This document shows positions 56,219 to 64,000 of a stretch of 64,000 nucleotides of DNA, piece by piece (the stretch's first letter is position 1; each line of letters opens with the position of its first letter). The DNA is from Semisulcospira habei (lineage: Eukaryota; Mollusca; Gastropoda; Semisulcospiridae): the NCBI GenBank assembly GCA_036245525.1, contig BTPG01000005.1:180335198-180399197 (forward strand), read 5' to 3'. The notes below the pieces were generated by a model. It made no database searches. It was given only the letters and a program-made list of their open reading frames with translations, and was not told the origin of the DNA. A program made the translations under genes and the position numbers.

Positions 56219-56337
56219 TTAACTCATTGTACCCCAAGACCGAAATCCCCAAATTTTGCCGTTGTCCTCTGAAGACTGCATTGCAGTGCAGGACACAGAT
56301 CGATCATGATAGTTCAAGGGTGATGCCAGAATAGCTA
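56219..56337. repeat. Family A element, left half
   Basis: TTAACTCATTGTACCCCAAG...ATGATAGTTCAAGGGTGATG, then CCAGAATAGCT; breaks at the hairpin tip. A right half (ACCCCCTTGAACTATCATGG) lies 320 bp away at 56643-56725. Confidence 0.75.
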
Positions 56338-56349
56338 CACTCACTCATG

Positions 56350-56432
56350 CAAATGGCCCCAAGGCCCAGTGAGAATGTCTGCCTCCTGCTGCCAGCAGGA
56401 GCTCGTGAGAATCTATGCCTTTTGCATGCAGA
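56350..56432. repeat. Diverged family B core
   Basis: GTGAGAATGTCTGCCTCCTG-CTGCCAGCAGGAG-CTCGTGAGAATCTATGCC. Confidence 0.55.
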
Positions 56433-57186
56433 GCCGGACTCTGTACAGTTGCATCCTGAGAGTAATGGAAATTATCCTGGTTGAGATTGTCAGTGTACAC
56501 AAAAGACGGCATTTATTGATCCAAGCCTGCTTCTAAAGGTCTCAATCTGTTTATCTGCTGGTGGTATAGATTAATTCTCTTTCCGCATGGGTGTATGAAC
56601 ACCATTGTGCATACACCCACCAGTATTTACTGACAGTTAAAGATATCATGGCAACCCCCTTGAACTATCATGGTAGACACTCGTGCTGTAGTGTGTTAGA
56701 GCTGTATGGGGCAACTTTGTGCTTAGAGGCACCAGGCTATTCAGGCACCACCCCACACTGGTTGCCACCCTTGATTTGCTGCCGCTGATCAACCAGTGTG
56801 GAACCACCCTTGAACCATCAGCAATCAGTGCCCGGCTATAGTGTTTCAGAGCTGTTCTTCGACTGAGTAGGCGGCCAGGCATGGCAATCAGCAATGTGGA
56901 ACCGCTAAAAATGGAATGATTGATTTTTGGTCTGGCCTATTGTTCATACAACGCTATTGGCAGAATTACCAGAATAAAACGGGAAGCAACATTGTGCCAC
57001 AAGTCTTTTTTGTGTGTCGAAAGACTGCATTGTGGTAAACAACTATTAAGGCTGTTAGAGAATTTTAACAAGATGAGAATTTCATCCCAAAGTCTGCCCT
57101 ATTGTTTTGAACTCTCATTCGGTTCTATTCAAAAACATTCAGAGTTGTTCCTGTTTTTAAGCTTTATCCTGATTCATCTCTCTCAG

Positions 57187-57317
57187 CCTTAACCCTTATC
57201 ATTCGGAATACACCAGTGTGTGAAATAAGTTTGACTAAAATAGTTCAAGGGTAGTGCCAGAATAGCATGGCGCCTGTAGGCACCAAGCTATTCTGGCACA
57301 GTTACCCTTGAACTAAC
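57187..57317. repeat. Foldback element, family A2, left part and core
   Basis: CTTAACCCTTATCATTCGGA; core TAGTTCAAGGGTAGTGCCAG / CTGGCACAGTTACCCTTGAAC. Interrupted by the Penelope element; the right end resumes at 61860-61971 (GTGTAGCTTTCATATGGCAG...GATATGGGTTAA). Confidence 0.85.
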
Positions 57318-57644
57318 AAAGAAGTACCCAACGGAGAAAGAAACACGCTTAGAAAAGACGGGTACAACACAATTTATTAATATTTCGGGTAAATACCCTT
57401 TGTCAAAATAGACAAACAAACAGAGAGATTAGCCGCTACTTATCTTCATTGGCAGAAGGAATGTGGCAACTGAAGGAGGTGACGTAAAATAAAAGAAAAG
57501 GAAGAACAAAAGTGCGGGGGAAAAAGTAAAAATGACGTCAGCGAAAAATCGTGAGAGAGACTCGGAAAGAACCTGAACACGAGAGACAAGAGTATGTGCA
57601 AGCACGTGCAGGAGCGAGCGAAAGAAAAGGCGTGTAGGAGGAGA

Positions 57645-57660
57645 GAGAGAGATGAGAGCG

Positions 57661-57710
<50 letters not shown>
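57645..57710. repeat. (GA)n tract in Penelope left arm
   Basis: Shorter than the matching CT run at 61407-61494, so the arms differ in repeat length. Confidence 0.95.
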
Positions 57711-57713
<3 letters not shown>

Positions 57714-58539
57714 CGGGGATTACCCTTGGGCACGAAGTAGGCTGAGTGTCTAATACACAAAGCCTGCTAAACACCAACCCGAAGGCAAACTTTATATCAC
57801 CTTCAAGTTGAGGACTACCTCGGGGAAAAACGGGAGGACCCCGGGAAAAAAAACCCAGCATTTAGCACGGTACACAACAAGGAATAAGTCATGAAAACAA
57901 AGCAAAAAATCAAATTCAGTAAGAGAATAATTAGGTATAAGTGGAGAGTAGGTAGTTGTGAAACCGTCTTCAAAGGTAACTAAAAAAATAATGAAAAAGA
58001 TAAGAAGGGGGGGGAGGAGAGAGAGAGAGAGAGAGAGGGCGGGGGGGGGGGGGGGGGGAGGGGGGGGAAGAGGAAGGGGAAGAAAGGAAAAGGAAAAAGC
58101 GTAAAGAGAGAAAGAGGGCTAGAGAGAAGTGTTAAGTGGGGGAAGAGAGAGGTAGAGAGAGAGAGGGAAAAAAAAAAAAGGGGTGGGGTGGGGGCGGAAG
58201 ACAACCAGCCAGAGCCACCAGCCCCACCCAACAAGCACCCACCAGCTCACAGAAAAACACACAGGCACGCAACAAGACGACCAAATACATCCCCAAGGGA
58301 TGCACACGATCGCCCGCCCCAAAACCGCGTATTACTCCGTGAGCCGGAGACCGGGCGCCCGACAGGGAAGGGCAAGGGATCCAACTAAACGTTCGGCCAG
58401 CGCTGAGCAAAGTCCCCAAGGGAAATGTACAAATCAACCAGCGCCAACCTCACCTAACTGGTTAGTGAGTAGTAAAACAGTGAGGTAAAGGTACAGTTAG
58501 CAGACACAAGCAAGGTAAAAAATGTTAATCTTTCATATT

Positions 58540-60853
58540 CATCCCGAGTGGCGCCACAGTGCCCAGTTTATTAATCAGAAATTTTTCACGGTCTTTCCTG
58601 GCCCAGACAGTACTGGCTTGCATAAGCCAGAGGCCTTTAACCCGAATGTCCGAGACGGAGTGGTAAGCCTGATTGAAATGTCGTCCGACCGGTCTGTTGT
58701 ATTGGTACTTGACAGACTGAAGATGTTCTTTGAAACGGTCGTTGATGGTTCTTTCCGTCTCTCCAACATAGAGTTAGCCGCATTTCACACAGGAGATGAC
58801 ATAAATCACGTTGGTGGTTTGACACGTGAAGTATCTGTCTATGTTGAATTTGTAACGTGGACCAATCACCACGGTGGAAGGGCAAATAAAAGGACACGTC
58901 TTGCAATTAGGAACATTGCACGGAGTGGAGCCGGAGGGTCTGGTGGTATGACGAGGCTTGAGAGTAGAGCAAACAAGCATGTCCCGCAAATTAATATCCC
59001 TCATGAAAGCTACCAACGGAGGTTCAGAAAAGATAGCAGCAGATTCTTGACTGGATGACAAAAGACCCCAGTTAGAAAGAAGGATTTTACGAACCGGATT
59101 GGTGTGGGGATGGTAGATCATGGTTACGATAGGCCTGTCACTATCAGCGATAGGTTTAGTCTGCAGTGTACTCGCGCGACTAAGTTTTTGAACCGTTTGG
59201 AGAGATCCTTGAACAACAGTATGTGGGTAATGTCTGTCGATGAAAAATCCAGCCATTTCTTTGGATTGAACATCAAAATCTGATTCTTCGGAACATATTC
59301 TTTTTAGCCGAAGAAACTGGGAATAAGGGATGCTGTTTTTAGTTTTGGGGTTGTGAGAAGATCGGTAGTCGAGGTAGGAATGTGAGTCGGTAGGTTTGTA
59401 ATGTATTGAAGTTTTCAACATTCCGCAGTCAATCCTGATGTTCATGTCCAGAAAGGCGACTGAAGTATCTGATATAGTGTATGTGAACTTGATGGATGGG
59501 TGGAAGTCCTGCACGAAGTGAATGAAGTCTAAAAGTGCAGCTTGGGTCATGTGTGTAGCTCCTAAACCGTCATCGATGTAGCGTTTATACATCTCAGGGA
59601 CAGGCCCGGTGTATTGCTGAAGAATCTGTTGCTCAAGGAAACCCATGAAAAGGCAAGCATAGCTGGGTCCCATTTTTGTGCCCATCGCTACGCCACTGCA
59701 CTGAGCGAATGTGACGCCATCAAAGGTGAAACTGTTAAGAGAGAGAACCAATTCAGCCAGACGTAGAAGTGTATGAGTAGGAGGTTGTTTATGACTTCTT
59801 TGGTTGAGGAAGTATGCAAGTGCATTGAGGCCGTCATTGTGCGGTATAACAGTATATAGAGAAGTGACATCAAGGGAAAACAACAGTTCAGGTTTGAAAA
59901 GTTGTTTCTGGTTGACTTGGTCTATGATCTCTAGAGCATGGTTGGTGTCTTTAATGTAGGTAGGTAGAGACTGGACAAAGGGTTGGAAGATGATGTCCAG
60001 GTATTCGGAGATGTGTTCAGTGGGACAGCTGCAAGCTGACACTATGGGGCGGCCGGGATTGTTGAGTTTGTGAATTTTGGGGAGAAGGTAAAAGTTAGGT
60101 TGCTTAGGCCGCTTTTTTATGAGGAGATTAGCTGTTGAAGGAAGCTCTCCTTTAAGAATCATCTCTTTGACTGTCTTAGAGATGCGCTTTTGATCAGCTT
60201 GGAGGGAGCATTCGTCAAGGTGTTGGTAGTGTTCTGGGTTCTCTAACTGTCTGTAGGCCTCTTTGATGTACAGATCTCTCTGTCCCATACAACGACGGCG
60301 CCACCTTTATCGGCTGGTTTGATGACGATGTCGCTTCTGTTACGAAGATTGTTGAGAGCGTCGAGTTCAGATTTTGTGAGATTAGAGTGAGGAATGGGTT
60401 TGAATTTGAGTTGTCCAATGTCAGACATGGTCTTCTTAATGTAGCATTCGAGTTCAGGAAGTTTACCATGAGGTGGTTCTCTTCGGACAGGAGTGTCAAA
60501 ATGATCAACGAAGATGTCACCAACCTTCTGAGTTCTCGGTCGATGGCCCAGGACAGCCATCCATTGAAGAGACCTATAGAATTTCTGCAGATCTCTGATG
60601 AGTTCGTATTTGTTTATAGTAGGCTGCCTTGGAATAAACTTTAAACCTCTGGAGAGGACAGCTCTTTCATCGTGTGTCAGAGTTAAATCTTCAGGAATGC
60701 ACTGTACTAGATTCCTGTGAGGTGTAGTACCGACGAAGGCGCAGTGGAGGTGCGTAGTGGTTACAGCGTCAGACAAAGTACTAGAGGGGTCTTTTATCAC
60801 AGTAAGCAACGGAGTGCAAGTGGCATCAACGTCAATGTATAACGGAAGTCAAA
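58540..60853 (-). pseudogene. Penelope reverse transcriptase with GIY-YIG endonuclease (one frameshift, one stop)
   Basis: Minus-strand order: N-terminal region (DERAVLSRGLKFIPRQPTIN, NLRNRSDIVIKPADKGGAVV) at about 60280-60800; a frameshift near 60285; then a 504-codon frame 60288-58774 with FYLLPKIHKLNNPGRPIVSA, LFSLDVTSLYTVIPH, GVAMGTKMGPSYACLFMG, YKRYIDDGLG (catalytic YIDD at about residues 243-246) and SVAFLDMNIRI. After VIYVISCVKCG a TAA precedes LYVGETERTINDRFKEHL, the GIY-YIG nuclease. The truncated copy at 13.5 kb has CAA (Gln) at this codon, so the stop is a C-to-T change. Penelope proteins copy their own RNA and cut the target with GIY-YIG. The product here is inactive as a single protein. 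Confidence 0.9.
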
Positions 60854-61021
60854 GGAGGGGTGCCTCTAACGTCCAACGTGGGTGCGCAGGCGGCAACACC
60901 AATCTCTCCGTAAGCATCGGAGTTCACCTCTCTCCCTCTTTCTTCCCCCACTTAACACTTCTCTCTAGCCCTCTTTCTGTCTTTACGCTTTTTCCTTTTC
61001 CTTTCTTCCCCTTCCTCTTCG

Positions 61022-61130
61022 CCCCCTCCTCCTCCCCCCCCCCCCCCCCCCCGCCCCCGTCTCTCTCTCTTTCTCTCTCTCTCTCTCCCCCCCCCCCCCC
61101 CCCCCTTATTATTATTTTTTTTTTTTTTAG
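61022..61130. repeat. Poly-C, CT and A/T homopolymers in Penelope right arm
   Basis: CCCCTCCTCC, then a C run at 61036-61052, (CT)n, a C run at 61087-61105 and a T run; mirror of 57990-58075. Confidence 0.93.
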
Positions 61131-61399
61131 TTACCCTTGAAGACGGTTTCACAACTACCTACTGTCCACTTATACCTAATTATTCTCTTACTGAATTTGC
61201 TTTTTTGCTTTGTTTTCATGACTTATTCCTTGTTGTGTACCGTGCTAAATGCTGGGTTTTTTTTTCCCCCGGGGTCCTCCCGTTTTTCCCCGAGGTAGTC
61301 CTCAACTTGAAGGTGATATAAAGTTTGCCTTCGGGTTGGTGTTTAGCAGGCTTTGTGTATTAGACACTCAGCCTACTTCGTGCCCATGGGTAATCCCCG

Positions 61400-61406
<7 letters not shown>

Positions 61407-61494
<88 letters not shown>
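61407..61494. repeat. (CT)n tract in Penelope right arm
   Basis: About 88 bp of CT. Confidence 0.97.
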
Positions 61495-61495
<1 letters not shown>

Positions 61496-61859
61496 CCTCA
61501 TCTACACGCCTTTTCTTTCGCTCGCTCCTGCACGTGCTTGCACATACTCTTGTCTCTCGTGTTCAGGTTCTTTCCGAGTCTCTCTCACGATTTTTCGTTG
61601 ACGTCATTTTTACTTTTTCCGCACTTTTGTTCTTCCTTTTCTTTTATTTTACGTCACCTCCTTCAGTTGCCACATTCCTTCTGCCAATGAAGATAAGTAG
61701 CGGCTAATCTCTCTGTTTGTTTGTTTGTCTATTTTGACAAAGGGTATTTACCCGAAATATTAATAAATTGTGTTGTACCCGTCTTTTCTAAGCGTGTTTC
61801 TTTCTCCGTTGGGTACTTCTTTGCATATTACACGCTTGGCAGTCACCTTTTTGGTCTGG

Positions 61860-61971
61860 ATTCCTTGAACTAACCCCATTGTTCTATATCTTATATGTAA
61901 AAACTATAGTGTAGCTTTCATATGGCAGTGTACAAATTTGAAGCTTTTAGCCTCAGTATGATATGGGTTAA
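61860..61971. repeat. Foldback element, family A2, right end
   Basis: CCTTGAACTAACCCCATTG...TATAGTGTAGCTTTCATATG...GCCTCAGTATGATATGGGTTAA matches the right end of 53651-53865; separated from its left half by the Penelope insertion. Confidence 0.8.
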
Positions 61972-61989
61972 CTCAACCCCCTCCCCCCC

Positions 61990-63850
61990 CCCCCCTCCCA
62001 AATGAGAAAATCATACAGTGTTGGTGAGGTAAGAGCAGCCACTCTGTCACAATGCAGACATCCAGGCATAATGCAGACATCCACGCAATACTCTAGATAT
62101 GACGTATTTCTCTCTCTCACTCTCTCACACACACACACACACACACATCTCGATGCGCTGTCAAAAGAGCATGCGTGTGTACTGTAGAATGTCATGTACT
62201 TAGGTAAAGTCACCCTCATTTCACACAAAATTATAGCAAGACTGAAATTGAACCATGAAATTCTAGTTTTGTCACCGTTTTTCTCAAGTATTGAAGGCAA
62301 AGTGAAACTCTTATCACATAAAATACACAATTACTCAACAATCAGCCCAAAGTTATTTCTATTTTCAAGTTTATCCTTCTGATCCACCTCTTTCAAAAGT
62401 TCTGCACTCTAACGCCACCACACACCCCACCTCCAGCTGACTGGCATAACCTATTTGTGGTATGCGAGTCACTAAAGCGTGCACTTGCATGCGTGAGTTG
62501 TGAGTGCGCGCTTAGAGTTAATTGTTGTAAGATAAGCACTTTATAAATACCGTAATTATTATTATTAATATTATTATTATTATTATCCATCTCTTTCTAC
62601 TCTTGATGTCACTTCAAGCTACATGTCATGGCATCATTATGCCCACAACACACCATGTTCATAGTGACGACTCGATGTTATACGTCACTCATCGCAGTAC
62701 TAACATTTTACGTATTAGAGGATCAAACTTGGCAATTTTCTTGCTGATTTTCACAACTAGTGCTTACAGGTCACAATTTGACGTTATCCTACCCCAGAGC
62801 GGAGACAAACAGCAGGCTTATGCAAACACTGTTTATGAAAAATCATTGTGAGTATTAATGAGAAGATAGTTTTTTTTTGTAAAAGAAAAATCAAAGTTAT
62901 GTTAGCTGTTTTAAAAATAACTCTGAAAAAGTGGTGCAGAAAAGTATCTGATTTTCACACCTAGGGCTTACAGGTCACAATTGACCTTATCACACCTGAC
63001 AGCCTAGACAAAGTGTAGGCTTACGCAGATACCGTTTATGAAAATCATGTGATTATTAATGAGAAGATTGCTTTTTTTGTAAAAAAGATTCAATTGTTTT
63101 AAGATTAATCCCAAATAATTTGTGAAATTAATCCCAAAAACGTGAAACTATTTTTTTTTTTCAAAAAAATTTCATTATCACTCAAAAGGTTCAAGAGGTA
63201 CAATGCTGGTTAACAAACTCCTTCAGTATCTTCCTTTTATCTACCTATATTCGAAATATCAAGTAAAAAAAAAAAAAGAAAAATTATGGACTCCAGTGTG
63301 TATCAAATGGTTTTTGTCAAACGGTCATTTTCTCACCAATGAGCATCTTAATAAAAAAAATAAAAAAAACTGCCTCGTGAGTATTCTTTTAGGGACAATA
63401 TCTTAAAATTTCAAGCTTTTCCATCTTCAAACGCGGGCTCTAGTCGCTGTCACATACACACACACATATGGCGCTTGGCGCCAAAAAGACGTTTTTCAGC
63501 AAGGTTTAGGTAGCTAGACATGATGTCATTTTCATCTTGTTACTTCTTTGCCAGAATTTTTACTCCGCACGCCCAAAAGTTGTTCCTATTTTTAAATAGG
63601 AACAACAAAAAATAAAATTCCATTGTGACAAATGATGTTTTTCAAACCAATGACACATATATATATATATGCACTTATACGTATAGAACTTACTGACACA
63701 TTGGCAGATCTGCAAGGCTTTTTCAATAGGAGATATTTCAACAACAGAATCAGGTCAAAGATGACAGGTAGAGACCCTTGACAGTGAGGACAGCTCACAT
63801 ATGAAAGGGACTTTGTGGGTTATGGCCCTCCTACAGAAGAGACTTTGTAG
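61990..63850. mobile_element. Non-coding repeat element P, copy 2
   Basis: 62000-62110, 63220-63580 and 63700-63840 correspond to blocks of the copy at 50137-51290, the first and last in inverted sense. An internal tandem duplication covers 62740-62870 and 62950-63075 (GCTTACAGGTCACAATT...GTTTATGAAAA...TTAATGAGAAGAT). Frames here are not conserved between the duplicates, so no protein is claimed. Confidence 0.55.
62515..62586 (+). mobile_element. Retroposon 3' end with (ATT)n tail
   Basis: GTAAGATAAGCACTTTATAA then ATTATTATT repeats; standard CR1/L2-type terminus. Confidence 0.5.
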
Positions 63851-64000
63851 GTTATGGTTCTTCCCATATTGTTTATCTGGTAGACATGTCACAAGCTTTC
63901 ATTCCAAGACAAGTTTGTTTTTTTCCAGTTTCTCATCGACTGCTTTCCATCTGGAAGAGATGATTCATATGTGAATTCTTTGGCTATCCATAGTGCTTTT
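63851..64000. other. Right edge; possible acceptor at 63928
   Basis: TTTGTTTTTTTCCAG precedes an open 24-codon stretch to the window end. The phase does not match the Roc exon donor, so it is not called as an exon. Confidence 0.2.

Larger units (their letters stand above)
57318..61822 (-). mobile_element. Nearly complete Penelope-like element with long inverted ends
   Basis: About 4.5 kb. The left end AAAGAAGTACCCAACGGAGA and the right end TCTCCGTTGGGTACTTCTTT are exact inverses, and similarity extends for roughly 850 bp per arm (ATTTATTAATATTTCGGGTA, AAAATGACGTCA, GA/CT tracts, AAAAACCCAGCATTTAGCAC). The coding region lies between on the minus strand. The element sits at the base of a family A2 hairpin, and CCTTGAACTAAC occurs at both outer flanks (57306-57317, 61864-61875), a possible target duplication separated by about 45 bp on the right. 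Confidence 0.88.

Noticed and set aside
62603..62851. 82-codon frame near the right edge
   Set aside because: It lies in repeat element P; its tandem duplicate at 62950-63075 does not preserve the frame.
63929..64000. Candidate next exon of the NHR-Roc gene after a good pyrimidine tract
   Set aside because: In the phase required by the 53555 donor it stops after 14 codons; the open phase does not match.

Overview
This is an animal nuclear genomic window, most likely from a mollusc and probably a gastropod. The genes are split by many introns with canonical GT-AG (and two GC-AG) junctions. Introns are packed with lineage-type retroelements (RTE-like, CR1/jockey-like and Penelope-like elements, tRNA-derived SINEs) and long microsatellites. 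The phylum is inferred from this repeat mix and from a Neuralized-plus-Roc gene; no species-level marker is visible.

Layout. (1) 1-38.6 kb is a head-to-tail cluster of three type-B carboxylesterase/cholinesterase-like genes on the + strand. The first is represented only by its last coding exon (274-466). The second (CES-1, 2406-14748) and third (CES-2, 17225-38569) are complete ten-exon genes that I could join in frame throughout, giving 570 and 566 codons of secreted alpha/beta-hydrolase. Exon lengths and phases match almost one to one, so they are tandem duplicates. CES-1 keeps a serine nucleophile elbow (GESDGG) but has Asp at the usual Glu position. CES-2 keeps Glu and His but its elbow reads GQEQGG, so it should be a catalytically dead paralogue.

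(2) CES-2 is swollen by insertions: an intact 1075-aa endonuclease/reverse-transcriptase ORF in intron 5, a decayed RTE-type element in intron 6, tRNA SINEs, and a 79-bp minisatellite that re-duplicates the intron 2/exon 3 junction nine times. (3) 38.6-47 kb is intergenic and repeat-dominated: a decayed CR1/jockey-like element on the minus strand with a nested retroposon, a satellite of about 107 bp, and GA tracts. (4) 47.8-53.6 kb carries the 5' part of a + strand gene encoding a Neuralized (NHR) domain followed by a Roc-type GTPase P-loop; its remainder is not identified in the window. (5) 57.3-61.8 kb is a nearly complete Penelope-like element with long inverted ends, and 62-63.9 kb is another repeat.

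The most striking layer is not genic. About 60 foldback (hairpin) elements from some ten families lie in the window, roughly one per kilobase, nearly all in introns or flanks. Several families end in TTAA-flanked CCC-type termini, like piggyBac-type MITEs. All three Penelope copies with a recognisable terminus sit inside one of these hairpin elements. Hairpins also sit within 10-50 bp of several splice sites, and some families recur in the same introns of the two esterase paralogues.
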